The notes under the pieces: model-generated
Databases searched by the model: none
Seen by the model: only the letters and a program-made list of their open reading frames with translations
What the model was told of the DNA's origin: nothing
Made by a program: the position numbers and the translations under genes
In this document: in pieces, positions 15,979-25,276 of the stretch
Position numbering within the stretch: the stretch's first letter is position 1
Layout: every line of letters begins with the position of its first letter
From: Cyanobium sp. Morenito 9A2
GTDB lineage: Bacteria > Cyanobacteriota > Cyanobacteriia > PCC-6307 > Cyanobiaceae
Direction: 5' to 3'
Assembly (NCBI RefSeq): GCF_024345575.1
Contig: NZ_JAGQBJ010000019.1
Coordinates: forward strand, 1-34,662
DNA: 34,662 nucleotides

Positions 15979-17166
15979 TCAAACGGGCCGCCAGCAGAGA
16001 CCCGGCTCGGCCACCACCCTCCCGGCGATTTCCAATTCGAGCAAACAGCGCGCCACGTCCGCCGCCGGGCGTCCCAGTTCTTGGCAGAGGTCTTCCAGAG
16101 AGGCCCCCTGACCCAGCAACCGCAAGATCTCCCCTTGGTCGCCCGCTGGGGAACCCCCCGAGCATGCTGGCTGTTTCAAGGGGCCAGGACCCAACTGGCG
16201 GATCAGATCGGACGGATCCAGCAAGGCAGATGCGCCCAGGGCCAAAAGGCGGTTGCTGCCTGCCGCCGAGAGCTTGCCCGCATCCGCCGGCACCACCCAG
16301 AGGGGAAGCCCTTGATTCCATGCCAGGGCCGCCGATTGCAGCGCACCACTGAGAACAGGGCACTCCACCAGCACCACGGCCCGAGCCAGGGCCACCTGCA
16401 GGCGGTTCCGAGCGGCGAAATGCCCCGGGCGCACACCGGCGCCGGAGGGTTGCTCGGTGACCAGCAGACCCTGGGCCGCCACCAGGCGCTGGAGCTCCTC
16501 GTGATGGCGCGGGTAAACCCGCTCCAGGGGGGTGCCCAGCACCGCCACTGGACGCCCCCCCTGGACCAGACAGCCCCGGTGGGCCGCCGCATCGATGCCT
16601 TCCGCCAGGCCGCTCACCACAGGCCAACCCGCCCGGGCCAGGGCGCTGCCGATGGCCCGCGCCATGGCCAGCCCGTGACGGGAAGGGTGGCGGGTGCCCA
16701 CCACCGCCACCGCCTGGCGGCGGCGCAATGGTGACCAGAGGCTGCCACGCCCTAGCCAATGGAGCGCGAGCGGTGGCCGCTCCAGCTCCAACAGAGCCCT
16801 TGGGAAAGCGAGATCACCTGGCAGCAAAACCCGCGACGAAAGGCCAGTGCGCCTGACGGCACCGAGGGGATCGGGGCCCAGGCGCCGGCGGTAAGCCTCA
16901 AGACGGCCGAGAACGGCAGGCCCCATGCCCGGCACGGCAGCCAACCGCTCCAAAGGGGTGATCCAGGCGGCCGAGAGGTCACCGCAATGGTGCTCCAAGG
17001 CGCTGAGGCGGCACCAGCCAATCCCTGGACAGTCCTGCCAGATCAACCACCACAGTCGACGGGATTCATCCCAGCTCGGGGGCCCATGGGCTGATGAAGT
17101 CGCCAAGGGGCTGCCTTGGCGGCCAACCGCGCCGAACGGAACAGGCAGCAGATCCCCCACCCACAC
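15979..17166 (-). CDS. dprA: DNA processing protein DprA
   Basis: DprA loads RecA on incoming single-stranded DNA in natural transformation. The product has a helical SAM-like N-terminal region (PGIGWCRLSALE, VPGMGPAVLGRLEAY), then the Rossmann core with the family motifs VAVVGTRHPSRHGLAMARAI, WPVVSGLAEGIDAAAHRGCL, VAVLGTPLERVYPRHHEELQ and GHFAARNRL, and a short C-terminal winged-helix-like part (ILRLLGQGASLEDLCQELGR). Start choice is uncertain: the GTG at 17166 gives 395 residues, but a TTG at 17106 (MATSSAHGPPSW) would remove a poorly conserved leader. It follows the thioesterase by about 20 bp. Confidence 0.93.
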   Translation of the reverse strand: MWVGDLLPVPFGAVGRQGSPLATSSAHGPPSWDESRRLWWLIWQDCPGIGWCRLSALEHHCGDLSAAWITPLERLAAVPGMGPAVLGRLEAYRRRLGPDPLGAVRRTGLSSRVLLPGDLAFPRALLELERPPLALHWLGRGSLWSPLRRRQAVAVVGTRHPSRHGLAMARAIGSALARAGWPVVSGLAEGIDAAAHRGCLVQGGRPVAVLGTPLERVYPRHHEELQRLVAAQGLLVTEQPSGAGVRPGHFAARNRLQVALARAVVLVECPVLSGALQSAALAWNQGLPLWVVPADAGKLSAAGSNRLLALGASALLDPSDLIRQLGPGPLKQPACSGGSPAGDQGEILRLLGQGASLEDLCQELGRPAADVARCLLELEIAGRVVAEPGLCWRPV

Positions 17167-17186
17167 AAGAGCAATACATTTGTACT

Positions 17187-17645
17187 TTATCGTTCCTGGT
17201 GGCCGTTGGGCCCCAACTCCAGCCGCTCGATCGCCCGCTCCAGGTCCTCCGGCAACCGCCGCACCAGTCGCCTTGCCCCGGGATCAGAGCCACTGCAGGC
17301 CAGCTGCACCAGCACCAGTTCCACCCGGGCCGCAGCCGCCACCTGGCCGGCGCCATTAAAAAAGGTGCTGTGCCATGGCAGACGCAGGCCCCGCCGGGGT
17401 TCGATCACGCTCCACAGTTCAAGGGCATCACCGTGCAGCAGGGCCTGGCGGTAGTCGATCGAGAGGGCCACCACCGGCAGCTCCAGCCCTCGGGCCGATA
17501 GATCGCTGTAGTCGAGGCCGGCCGAGGCCAGCGCCTCCACCCGGGCCTCTTCGAGAAACCCCAGGTAGGAGCCATGCCACATCACGCCGGCGTGATCGGT
17601 GTGCTGGGGCAACACCCGCCGCCTGAGGCACCAGCCACGCTTCAT
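17187..17645 (-). CDS. Acyl-CoA thioesterase, 4HBT hotdog fold
   Basis: A 152-residue hotdog-fold thioesterase. The catalytic-type motif TDHAGVMWHGSYLGFLEEAR (residues about 15-34) is that of the 4-hydroxybenzoyl-CoA thioesterase family. Cyanobacterial relatives include 1,4-dihydroxy-2-naphthoyl-CoA hydrolase of phylloquinone synthesis, so that role is plausible but unproved. I chose the ATG at 17645 (MKRGWCLRRRVLPQHTDHAG); an in-frame ATG at 17666 adds seven residues. It is the first gene of the minus-strand run that continues with dprA. Confidence 0.85.
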   Translation of the reverse strand: MKRGWCLRRRVLPQHTDHAGVMWHGSYLGFLEEARVEALASAGLDYSDLSARGLELPVVALSIDYRQALLHGDALELWSVIEPRRGLRLPWHSTFFNGAGQVAAAARVELVLVQLACSGSDPGARRLVRRLPEDLERAIERLELGPNGHQER

Positions 17646-17716
17646 GACGTCCTTTTGGTTCGGCAAGGGCCCGCCTGCGTTTCAGCCATAGGCTGCCAAA
17701 GATCGGTGCCAGGCTC

Positions 17717-18565
17717 ATGTTTCGCAACCTTCTGATCGCCGATTCCGGCAAGGGCCATGTCGAGGAAATGGTGCGCATGCTCCGCGCCATTCCGGTGATT
17801 CAGCAGGCCCGACTCAACCTGTTGCACGTGGTGCCCGAGCAGGCGGGTGAAAACTTCGAAGTGCATTGGCAAAACGCTGCTGGGATTGTGGCCGAGGCCG
17901 TCAAACGGCTGGGCCTTGACCCGAGCCAGATCAACACGATCATTCGCCAGGGCGACACCAAGCAAACCGTGCTCAAGGTGGCCGACGAACTGGATAGCGA
18001 TCTGATCGTCATGGGCTCCAGGGGCCTGGGAAGGCTGCAGTCGATCCTCAACAACAGCGCAAGCCAGTACGTCTTTCAACTCTCGACCCGGCCGATGCTG
18101 CTGGTCCGCGACGACCTTTACGTACGCCACATCAACCGAGTGGTGGTGGCCATCGACAGCACTGGCGTCGGCGATGAGGCCCTGCGCCTCGCCTGCGAGC
18201 TTGTGAAGGACATCCCGGGGGGCAGTCTTACGGGTGTTCACGTCAGCCGCCATGAGGTGGCGCCCACCCGGGGCGGCAAGACTCCCGCGGATGAGGTGCT
18301 CGATAGGGCTGTTCAGCGCGCCCGCAGCATTGGAGTGGAACTGAGGCCCGAACACCGCAGTGGTGACATCGGCCGCAGCTTCTGCGCAGCGGCCGAAGAA
18401 CTCAGAGCCGATCTGGTGGTGATTGCCTCCCAGGACCGGCGCCCTCTAGTGGCCAAGGGGCTGGTGGACATCGACCGCCTGCTCGGCAGCTCGGTGAGCG
18501 ATTTCATCCGTGTGCACGCCCCGGCTCCTGTGCTCTTGGTGCGCGAACCGGAGGGCCTCCGCTGA
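17717..18565 (+). CDS. Tandem universal stress protein
   Basis: A 282-residue cytosolic protein made of two UspA domains. Domain 1 (about residues 1-135) has DLIVMGSRGLGRLQSILNNS, the ATP-binding G-x2-G-x9 type loop. Domain 2 (about 140-278) starts NRVVVAIDSTGVGDEALRLA and ends ADLVVIASQDRR and APAPVLLVREP, with a weaker loop. Such proteins bind ATP and modulate stress responses. It is divergent from the thioesterase with a 71-bp gap and convergent with psbM. Confidence 0.9.
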   Translation: MFRNLLIADSGKGHVEEMVRMLRAIPVIQQARLNLLHVVPEQAGENFEVHWQNAAGIVAEAVKRLGLDPSQINTIIRQGDTKQTVLKVADELDSDLIVMGSRGLGRLQSILNNSASQYVFQLSTRPMLLVRDDLYVRHINRVVVAIDSTGVGDEALRLACELVKDIPGGSLTGVHVSRHEVAPTRGGKTPADEVLDRAVQRARSIGVELRPEHRSGDIGRSFCAAAEELRADLVVIASQDRRPLVAKGLVDIDRLLGSSVSDFIRVHAPAPVLLVREPEGLR

Positions 18566-18587
18566 GGCGTCCCCTTGCCTTGGGAGT

Positions 18588-18692
18588 TCAGCTCTGACGG
18601 CTGCTGGTCTGGATGTACAGAACGATCAGAAAGACGGCTGGCACCAGAACGAACAGCAGACTGGCGACGAAGCCGAGATCGTTGGTTTCCAT
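18588..18692 (-). CDS. psbM: Photosystem II reaction center protein M
   Basis: A 34-residue single-span thylakoid peptide, found by reading the minus strand from the ATG at 18692. [18 protein letters not shown] followed by [16 protein letters not shown] matches PsbM, which sits at the photosystem II dimer interface. It lies 112 bp beyond the ferredoxin-like gene on the same strand and is convergent with the stress protein gene. Confidence 0.95.
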   Translation of the reverse strand: METNDLGFVASLLFVLVPAVFLIVLYIQTSSRQS

Positions 18693-18804
18693 TGCTGTTG
18701 ACCGGAGCAACCGGACCGTATCACCGGCACCCTGACCGTTTTGGGAGTGCTTCACCGCTCGTTGCGGTTTAGGTGCTCAGCCGGTCCGATCCTCTGGCCT
18801 GATC

Positions 18805-19269
18805 TCAGGGGCGTGAATCGAGCACTTCGGGCTGCCCAGCGCCATCCGAGGCCTCGCCACCTTCGCCGATGTCCGGCTCAGCGACCACAGGCCAGGCCGT
18901 GGGCCCTTCGGGGAGGGGGGCACGGCGGGCAGCCTCCAACCGGGCGGGCCCATCAGCCAACCCCAGCTGGGGTCGCGTCAGCACGGAGACAGACTTGAGA
19001 ACCAGAGCCTGACAGGCCAGACGCCAGTCCTGGGGACGGCGGCGCAGCTTCTGCTCCTCCACCACCGTTTGAGGGCTCAAGGCGCCAGGGGAGCCTTCCG
19101 CCACGACACCAACAAAACAAGTGATGCACTGGCCGCAGCCATTGCAGTTGCCCAACTTGCCCTTGAGCCCATAGATCTCGATCCCCTCGCGCAGGGCCAC
19201 CTCGCGCAGGTTCTCGCCTGGGTAGCACTCCACCTCGCGGCCTTCACGGACGAAACGGATCACGGGCAT
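18805..19269 (-). CDS. 2Fe-2S ferredoxin-like protein with long C-terminal tail
   Basis: A 154-residue protein with an N-terminal 2Fe-2S ferredoxin fold (residues about 1-95) and a Pro/Gly/Ala-rich tail of about 60 residues. The likely cluster ligands are Cys42, Cys48, Cys51 and Cys86, giving the spacing C-x5-C-x2-C-x34-C, close to adrenodoxin/Isc-type ferredoxins rather than the plant-type C-x4-C-x2-C; Cys45 lies between and could substitute. It sits between psbM and psbB, divergent from psbB. A link to photosystem II assembly is inferred only from this position. Confidence 0.85.
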   Translation of the reverse strand: MPVIRFVREGREVECYPGENLREVALREGIEIYGLKGKLGNCNGCGQCITCFVGVVAEGSPGALSPQTVVEEQKLRRRPQDWRLACQALVLKSVSVLTRPQLGLADGPARLEAARRAPLPEGPTAWPVVAEPDIGEGGEASDGAGQPEVLDSRP

Positions 19270-19527
19270 GGGAGATGCAAAGAGAAGGCAACCATTCTGA
19301 GACCACAGGTTGAGATTTGTAACCTGCGCTGCCGGTCAGGGCAACCCAGCACATGGGCTGCGGCTCAGCCCGCGCCATCACGGCACGTTTCAGCTCAAGC
19401 CCGCAGCTGACCTTGGGCGATCGATAACCCCTACCATCGCCGCACGGATCGATCCGTCCTTCGTGTCGATCGCTCTGCTGTCGTGGCTTCCACCACGCAG
19501 CCGTTTGTTTCCCCGGACCTAACCCTC

Positions 19528-21087
19528 ATGGGATTGCCCTGGTATCGGGTGCACACGGTCGTCATCAACGACCCGGGCCGCTTGCTGGCCGTGCACCTCA
19601 TGCACACCGCTTTGGTCGCCGGCTGGGCCGGCTCCATGGCGCTCTACGAGCTCGCGATTTTCGACCCCTCTGACCAGGTCCTCAACCCCATGTGGCGCCA
19701 GGGCATGTTCGTCATGCCCTTCATGGCGCGCCTCGGCGTCACAGGCAGCTGGGGGGGCTGGAGCGTCACCGGTGAAACCGGTGTGGACCCAGGCTTCTGG
19801 AGCTTTGAAGGTGTGGCCGCTGCCCACATCATTCTCAGTGGCCTGCTCTTTCTGGCCGCCATCTGGCATTGGACCTATTGGGATCTGGAGATCTGGCAGG
19901 ACCCCCGAACTGGTGAACCTGCCCTTGATCTTCCCAAGATCTTCGGCATCCATCTCCTGCTTGCAGGATTGGCCTGCTTCGGCTTCGGTGCCTTCCATCT
20001 CACCGGCGTCTTCGGGCCTGGCATGTGGGTCTCCGATCCCTACGGACTAACGGGCCACCTCGAAGCGGTCCAACCGTCCTGGGGGGCTGAGGGCTTCAAC
20101 CCCTTCAATCCTGGTGGCATTGTCGCCCACCACATCGCGGCCGGAATCGTCGGGATCATCGCCGGCATCTTCCACATCACCACTCGCCCACCGGAGCGCC
20201 TCTACAAGGCCCTGCGCATGGGCAACATCGAAACGGTGCTGGCCAGCGCGATTGCCGCCGTGTTCTTCGCCGCCTTCGTGGTGGCCGGAACCATGTGGTA
20301 CGGCGCCGCCGCCACACCTGTGGAGCTGTTCGGTCCCACCCGCTATCAGTGGGATCAGAGCTACTTCAAAACCGAGATCAACCGTCGTGTCCAGACGGCT
20401 CTTGACGGGGGTGCCTCCAAGGCCGAGGCCTACGGGTCCATTCCTGAAAAACTGGCCTTCTACGACTACGTCGGCAACAGCCCCGCCAAAGGCGGTCTGT
20501 TCCGGGTGGGGCCGATGGTCAACGGTGACGGCCTGCCCACGGGCTGGTTGGGACACATCAGCTTTACCGATAAGGAAGGTCGTGACCTTGAGGTCCGCCG
20601 ATTGCCGAACTTCTTCGAGAACTTCCCCATCATTCTCCAAGATCAAGACGGTGTCGTACGTGGGGACATCCCCTTCCGCCGCTCCGAAGCGAAGTATTCC
20701 TTTGAGCAGACCGGTGTGACCGCCACCATCTACGGCGGCGCGCTCAACGGTCAGACCTTCAGCGATCCGGCCGACGTCAAGCGGTTCGCCCGCAAGGCCC
20801 AACTGGGTGAAGCGTTCGAGTTCGATCGCGAGCGCTACCACTCCGATGGCACCTTCCGCAGTTCTCCCCGCGGCTGGTTCACCTTCGGCCACGCCACCTT
20901 CGCGTTGCTGTTCTTCTTCGGCCACATCTGGCACGGAGCTCGAACCCTCTACCGCGATGTCTTCGCCGGCATTGATCCCGATCTCGGCGAGCAGGTGGAG
21001 TTTGGTCTGTTCCAGAAATTGGGCGACCGTTCCACCCGCCGCCTTCCCGAGGGCTACGTGCCCCCGGCCGGCTCGACCCTCAGCTGA
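19528..21087 (+). CDS. psbB: Photosystem II CP47 chlorophyll-binding protein
   Basis: A 519-residue six-helix inner antenna of photosystem II. It opens [20 protein letters not shown] and carries the expected chlorophyll-ligand histidines ([75 protein letters not shown]), with the large lumenal loop between helices 5 and 6. I chose the ATG at 19528 because the homologous start is MGLPWYR; an in-frame upstream start at 19483 adds 15 residues not seen in the family. It is followed 23 bp later by psbT, with a shared terminator at 21224-21252. Confidence 0.98.
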   Translation: MGLPWYRVHTVVINDPGRLLAVHLMHTALVAGWAGSMALYELAIFDPSDQVLNPMWRQGMFVMPFMARLGVTGSWGGWSVTGETGVDPGFWSFEGVAAAHIILSGLLFLAAIWHWTYWDLEIWQDPRTGEPALDLPKIFGIHLLLAGLACFGFGAFHLTGVFGPGMWVSDPYGLTGHLEAVQPSWGAEGFNPFNPGGIVAHHIAAGIVGIIAGIFHITTRPPERLYKALRMGNIETVLASAIAAVFFAAFVVAGTMWYGAAATPVELFGPTRYQWDQSYFKTEINRRVQTALDGGASKAEAYGSIPEKLAFYDYVGNSPAKGGLFRVGPMVNGDGLPTGWLGHISFTDKEGRDLEVRRLPNFFENFPIILQDQDGVVRGDIPFRRSEAKYSFEQTGVTATIYGGALNGQTFSDPADVKRFARKAQLGEAFEFDRERYHSDGTFRSSPRGWFTFGHATFALLFFFGHIWHGARTLYRDVFAGIDPDLGEQVEFGLFQKLGDRSTRRLPEGYVPPAGSTLS

Positions 21088-21110
21088 GCGCCAGTCCCCC
21101 GAGGTAACCC

Positions 21111-21206
21111 ATGGAGAGCTTCGCCTACATCCTGATCCTCGCCCTTGTGATCTCCACCCTGTTCTTCGCCATCGCGTTCCGCGATCCCCCGAAGATCGGA
21201 AAGTGA
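21111..21206 (+). CDS. psbT: Photosystem II reaction center protein T
   Basis: A 31-residue single-span peptide, [20 protein letters not shown] then [11 protein letters not shown], matching PsbT at the photosystem II dimer interface. A GAGG ribosome-binding site lies 6 bases before the ATG. It is downstream of psbB in the usual cyanobacterial and chloroplast order. Confidence 0.96.
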   Translation: MESFAYILILALVISTLFFAIAFRDPPKIGK

Positions 21207-21223
21207 TCCTGGCCTGAGACTTC

Positions 21224-21252
21224 AGCCCCCCGCCCTTGCGGGGGGCTTTTTT
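21224..21252 (+). terminator. Terminator of psbB-psbT
   Basis: A perfect 10-bp stem (AGCCCCCCGC at 21224-21233, GCGGGGGGCT at 21238-21247) with the loop CCTT is followed by six T, 17 bp after the psbT stop. Confidence 0.93.
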
Positions 21253-21451
21253 GCTTGTCCCTACTGTTTCAAGCACTTCTTGCGGGAATTCATCGCGCCG
21301 ATCAGTGCCCCGTTGACCGCGGCCAGACCACAGCCCATGACCTCAGAGCAAGGGCGCCTGGGCATTGCTCTGGTGAAACCCTTTGCAGGGGAGCCCTTCT
21401 CAAGTGGCAAATCACTGTCTAGACTTGCAAAGCTTGCGTGGTATCCAAGGG

Positions 21452-21958
21452 ATGCAATGTCCCTCCTGCCAACACACCGATAGCCGTGTCCTCGAGTCCC
21501 GCTCCGCGGACTCAGGTCGCAGCGTGAGACGGCGGCGGGAATGCCTGAACTGCGAGCATCGCTTCACCACCTACGAGCGGGTGGAAACGGTGCCGGTCAC
21601 AGTGATCAAACGCAACGGCAGCCGCGAAACCTTCAACCGCGCAAAGCTGCTCCATGGCCTGTTGCGCGCCTGCGAAAAAACCGGCCTTGAACCCGCTCGC
21701 CTGGAGGGGGTCGTTGATGACATCGAAGTGGTGTTGCAGCAGCGCAGCGGCAGGGAAGTGAGCAGCGGTGAGATCGGCGAACTGGTGCTCCAGGAGCTGA
21801 GTGAAATGAGTGAAGTGGCCTACGTGCGCTTTGCGTCGGTCTACCGCCAATTCAAGGGAGTCAGCGATTTTGTCGCCACCCTCGAAGGGCTGAGCCGCCG
21901 CGCCGGTAAATCCCGCAAGGGCTCCAGCAACGGCAACACCTTGGCGGCGGTCGGCTGA
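21452..21958 (+). CDS. nrdR: Transcriptional repressor NrdR
   Basis: A 168-residue ribonucleotide reductase regulator. The N-terminal zinc ribbon has CPSC (residues 3-6) and CLNC with basic residues RRRREC between, followed by [10 protein letters not shown], and the ATP-cone domain starts [20 protein letters not shown] (about 47-66). NrdR senses ATP/dATP and represses nrd genes. I chose the ATG at 21452 because the family begins MxCPxC; the in-frame start at 21383 adds 23 residues without homology. TAGACT at 21419-21424 is a possible -10 box. Confidence 0.95.
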   Translation: MQCPSCQHTDSRVLESRSADSGRSVRRRRECLNCEHRFTTYERVETVPVTVIKRNGSRETFNRAKLLHGLLRACEKTGLEPARLEGVVDDIEVVLQQRSGREVSSGEIGELVLQELSEMSEVAYVRFASVYRQFKGVSDFVATLEGLSRRAGKSRKGSSNGNTLAAVG

Positions 21959-22057
21959 AGGCACCTTCGGTTTGTATAGTCGTGGATTGCGCATGCCCTG
22001 TCGGCGGACAGGCATGGGCTTTCCTTCGACCTGCCCCAGGCAGTCCGCCAGCGCCCC

Positions 22058-23113
22058 ATGACCCTGACCCCTTCCGACACCAGCGTTACGTCCGATCTGG
22101 ATCTGGTGAGCGAGGACGCCACCGATCTCGACCTGGCTTTCACGGAAGAGGTTCCCACCGCCGATGACCCCAGCAGCCGGGCGGCGGCCCGCGACAGCGA
22201 CGGTGTGGGATTCACCCTCGACGAATTTGCCTCGCTGCTCAGCAAGTACGACTACAACTTCAAGCCCGGCGACGTGGTGAAGGGCACCGTGTTCGCCATG
22301 GAGCCCAAGGGGGCCATGATCGACATCGGTGCCAAGACCGCCGCCTTCATGCCCATGCAGGAGGTGTCGATCAACCGGGTGGAGGCCCTCTCCGACGTGC
22401 TTGAGCCCGGAGAAGTGCGGGAGTTCTTCATCCTCAGTGAAGAGAACGAAGACGGCCAGCTCACCCTCTCGATCCGCCGCATCGAGTACCAGCGGGCCTG
22501 GGAGCGCGTGCGTCAGCTCCAAAAGGAGGACGCCACCATCTACAGCGAGGTCTTCGCCACCAACCGGGGCGGGGCCCTTGTGCGCGTGGAAGGCCTGCGG
22601 GGCTTCATCCCCGGCAGCCACATCAGCACCCGCAAGCCCAAGGAAGATCTGGTCGCCGACTTCCTGCCCCTCAAGTTCCTTGAGGTGGATGAGGAGCGGA
22701 ACCGCCTCGTGCTCAGCCATCGCCGCGCCCTGGTGGAGCGCAAGATGAATCGCCTGGAGGTGGGCGAGGTGGTGATCGGCACCGTCCGCGGCATCAAGCC
22801 CTACGGCGCCTTCATCGACATCGGCGGCGTCAGCGGACTGCTGCACATCTCCGAGATCAGCCACGAGCACATTGAGACCCCCCACACGGTGCTCAATGTC
22901 AACGATCAGATGAAGGTGATGATCATCGACCTCGACGCCGAGCGCGGCCGGATCTCCCTGTCGACGAAGGCCCTCGAACCGGAACCGGGCGACATGCTCA
23001 CCGACCCGGCCAAGGTGTTCGAAAAAGCCGAAGAGATGGCCGCCCGCTACAAGCAGATGCTGCTCGAGCAGGCCGAAGAGAACGACGAGCCCCTGGGCGT
23101 CACCCTGGACTGA
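22058..23113 (+). CDS. rpsA: 30S ribosomal protein S1
   Basis: A 351-residue S1 with three S1 RNA-binding domains, the usual cyanobacterial form (shorter than the six-domain E. coli protein). Domain 1 (about residues 65-135) reads KPGDVVKGTVFAMEPKGAMI, domain 2 (about 150-220) contains ATNRGGALVRVEGLRGFIPG, and domain 3 (about 235-305) contains GTVRGIKPYGAFIDIGGVSG. The acidic N-terminal 60 residues and C-terminal tail are variable. S1 helps the ribosome bind mRNA. It follows nrdR by 99 bp, the usual neighbour order in these genomes as I recall it. Confidence 0.96.
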   Translation: MTLTPSDTSVTSDLDLVSEDATDLDLAFTEEVPTADDPSSRAAARDSDGVGFTLDEFASLLSKYDYNFKPGDVVKGTVFAMEPKGAMIDIGAKTAAFMPMQEVSINRVEALSDVLEPGEVREFFILSEENEDGQLTLSIRRIEYQRAWERVRQLQKEDATIYSEVFATNRGGALVRVEGLRGFIPGSHISTRKPKEDLVADFLPLKFLEVDEERNRLVLSHRRALVERKMNRLEVGEVVIGTVRGIKPYGAFIDIGGVSGLLHISEISHEHIETPHTVLNVNDQMKVMIIDLDAERGRISLSTKALEPEPGDMLTDPAKVFEKAEEMAARYKQMLLEQAEENDEPLGVTLD

Positions 23114-23147
23114 CCCCATCGCCATCTGGTCAGGGCCCTTCCCCCCC

Positions 23148-23903
23148 ATGGCACGCCTGCTGCTTCGCGGAGAGGATCTGGGCCCCGTTCGCGCCGTGTT
23201 GTTCGACAAGGACGGCACCTTGAGCCACAGTGAGCCGCTGCTGGTGAAGCTTGGATCGGCCCGCATCGAAGCGGCTATCGAGCGGGTATCAATCGAGCAG
23301 GGAACCCAGTTGCGAGATCTGCTTCAGCGCGCCTACGGGCTCGGCGTGGGCGGTATCGATCCGGCCGGCACCACGGCGGTGGCCTCAAGGGCCCACAACC
23401 TGATCTCCACCGCCACGGCTTTCTGCCAGGTGGGGCTGAGTTGGGCCGAGGCCCTGTCCCAGAGCGAGGCGGTGTTCGCCCAAGGCGACGTCCTCCTCGG
23501 CAGTGGCTCCCTGCCCCAGAGCCAACCCACTCCAGGCCTGACCCAACTGCTGCTGGCCTTACGGCAAGCCGGTGTGCGCTGTGGAGTGATCAGCAACGAC
23601 GAAAGCTCAGGCATTCAGCATTTCCTTGAGTGCCATGGCCTGCAGGATGGCTTCCAGGCGATCTGGAGTGCCGACCACCGCCCCTGCAAGCCGGATCCAG
23701 CGGCCGTTCACGGACTCTGTGACGCTCTGGGCATTGCTCCCTCCGACTGTGCCCTGATTGGTGATGCGGACAGCGATCTGACCATGGCCGCGCGCGCCGG
23801 TGTACCGGTGGTGATCGGCTACAGCTCCGGCTGGAGTCTCCGCCCTGACCTGAGCGCCCCCCACCACCCCCTGGAGCACTGGTCAGAACTGAGCATCACC
23901 TAA
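23148..23903 (+). CDS. HAD-superfamily hydrolase (phosphoglycolate phosphatase-like)
   Basis: A 251-residue HAD phosphatase. Motif I is VLFDKDGTLSHSEP (nucleophile Asp and acid/base Asp, residues about 19-32), motif II lies in GVRCGVISNDES, the motif III lysine is in CKPDPAAVHGLCDALG, and motif IV is LIGDADSDLTMAARAG. The helical cap between motifs I and II resembles the phosphoglycolate phosphatase/beta-phosphoglucomutase group. It lies 34 bp after rpsA in the same direction. Substrate is not determinable from sequence; 2-phosphoglycolate is one possibility for a photosynthetic cell. Confidence 0.87.
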   Translation: MARLLLRGEDLGPVRAVLFDKDGTLSHSEPLLVKLGSARIEAAIERVSIEQGTQLRDLLQRAYGLGVGGIDPAGTTAVASRAHNLISTATAFCQVGLSWAEALSQSEAVFAQGDVLLGSGSLPQSQPTPGLTQLLLALRQAGVRCGVISNDESSGIQHFLECHGLQDGFQAIWSADHRPCKPDPAAVHGLCDALGIAPSDCALIGDADSDLTMAARAGVPVVIGYSSGWSLRPDLSAPHHPLEHWSELSIT

Positions 23904-24008
23904 GCCAGCGACCTCGCTGCCTCAGCACTCGTCCAGCAGCCAACAACGGCACATCCTTGCCGATGGGCTGGAGATAGGCTCAAACGCTCCCTTCCGCAGC
24001 CACTCGGC

Positions 24009-25262
24009 ATGAGCCGTTACGTCTTCACCTCGGAGTCGGTCACCGAAGGGCACCCCGACAAGATCTGTGATCAGATCAGTGACGCCGTGCTCGACGCCCT
24101 GCTGGCCCAGGACCCCGCCAGCCGGGTGGCCTGCGAGACCGTGGTCAACACGGGGCTCTGCCTGATCACAGGTGAGGTCACCACCCAGGCCCGGGTCGAC
24201 TTCAACACCCTGGTGCGGGGGGTGATCGAGCAGATCGGCTACAGCAGCGCCCGGGCCGGGGGCTTCGACGCCCACAGCGCCGCCGTGCTGGTGGCCCTCG
24301 ACCAGCAGTCCCCCGACATTGCCCAGGGGGTGAACGAGGCCGATGACCACGACGGCGACCCCCTCGACAAGGTGGGCGCGGGCGACCAGGGAATCATGTT
24401 CGGCTTCGCCTGCGACGAGACCCCCGAGCTGATGCCCCTGCCGATCAGCCTCGCCCACCGACTGGCCCGCCGGCTGGCCCAGGTGCGCCATGACGGCACC
24501 CTGGGCTACCTGCTGCCCGACGGCAAGACCCAGGTCAGCGTCGTCTACGAAGACAACCGGCCCGTCTCGATCGACACGATTTTGATCTCCACCCAGCACG
24601 TGGCCGAGATCGACGGCATCAGCGATGAGAAAGGCCTGCGGGAGCGCATCTCCGCCGACCTCTGGGTGCATGTGGTGGAGCCCGCCACCGGCGACCTCGA
24701 TCTCAAGCCGGTGAAGGGCAGCACCCGTTTCCTGGTCAACCCCACCGGCAAGTTCGTGGTCGGGGGGCCCCAGGGAGATGCGGGCCTGACCGGCCGCAAG
24801 ATCATCGTCGACACCTACGGGGGCTATGCCCGCCACGGCGGCGGCGCCTTCTCCGGCAAGGATCCCACCAAGGTGGACCGCTCCGCCGCCTACGCCGCCC
24901 GCTACGTGGCCAAGGCGCTGGTGGCGGCTGGGCTGGCCTCCAAGGTGGAGGTGCAGCTCAGCTACGCCATCGGCGTGGCCCGGCCGGTGAGCATCCTTGT
25001 GGAGAGCTTCGGCACCGGCGCCCTCGGCAACGAAGACCTCACCGCCCTGGTTCAGGAACACTTCGACCTGCGCCCCGGGGCGATCATCGCCACCTTCGGC
25101 CTGCGCGATCTGCCCCAGCAACGCGGTGGCCGCTTCTATCAGGATGTGGCGGCCTACGGCCACTTCGGACGCCGCGACCTGGATCTGCCCTGGGAGAACG
25201 TGGACACCATCGCCGCCAGCTTGCAGCAGGCCACGGCCAGCCGGGTGGGCGCTTCCGCCTGA
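24009..25262 (+). CDS. metK: S-adenosylmethionine synthase
   Basis: A 417-residue MetK, which makes S-adenosylmethionine from methionine and ATP. The N-terminal domain has [20 protein letters not shown], the methionine/ATP loop [15 protein letters not shown] is near residues 127-141, and the phosphate-binding [19 protein letters not shown] is near residues 277-295. Length and start ([10 protein letters not shown]) match the family. The gene lies 105 bp after the HAD gene and 14 bp before the sugar kinase. Confidence 0.97.
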   Translation: MSRYVFTSESVTEGHPDKICDQISDAVLDALLAQDPASRVACETVVNTGLCLITGEVTTQARVDFNTLVRGVIEQIGYSSARAGGFDAHSAAVLVALDQQSPDIAQGVNEADDHDGDPLDKVGAGDQGIMFGFACDETPELMPLPISLAHRLARRLAQVRHDGTLGYLLPDGKTQVSVVYEDNRPVSIDTILISTQHVAEIDGISDEKGLRERISADLWVHVVEPATGDLDLKPVKGSTRFLVNPTGKFVVGGPQGDAGLTGRKIIVDTYGGYARHGGGAFSGKDPTKVDRSAAYAARYVAKALVAAGLASKVEVQLSYAIGVARPVSILVESFGTGALGNEDLTALVQEHFDLRPGAIIATFGLRDLPQQRGGRFYQDVAAYGHFGRRDLDLPWENVDTIAASLQQATASRVGASA

Positions 25263-25276
25263 GTCCGGACGCCCCG

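Noticed and set aside
15537-16734. Long plus-strand frames opposite prmC and dprA
   Set aside because: They overlap two confidently assigned genes and read as Pro/Arg/Gln-rich shadow sequence.
20047-21276. Minus-strand frame of 409 codons opposite psbB
   Set aside because: Antisense shadow of psbB, with low-complexity composition and no family motif.
21512-23266. Long minus-strand frame of 584 codons opposite nrdR and rpsA
   Set aside because: It lies antisense to two certain genes and has His/Gly/Ala-rich composition typical of GC-rich shadows.
23922-25163. Minus-strand frame of 413 codons opposite metK
   Set aside because: Antisense shadow of metK; composition is Gly/His/Val-rich without motifs.
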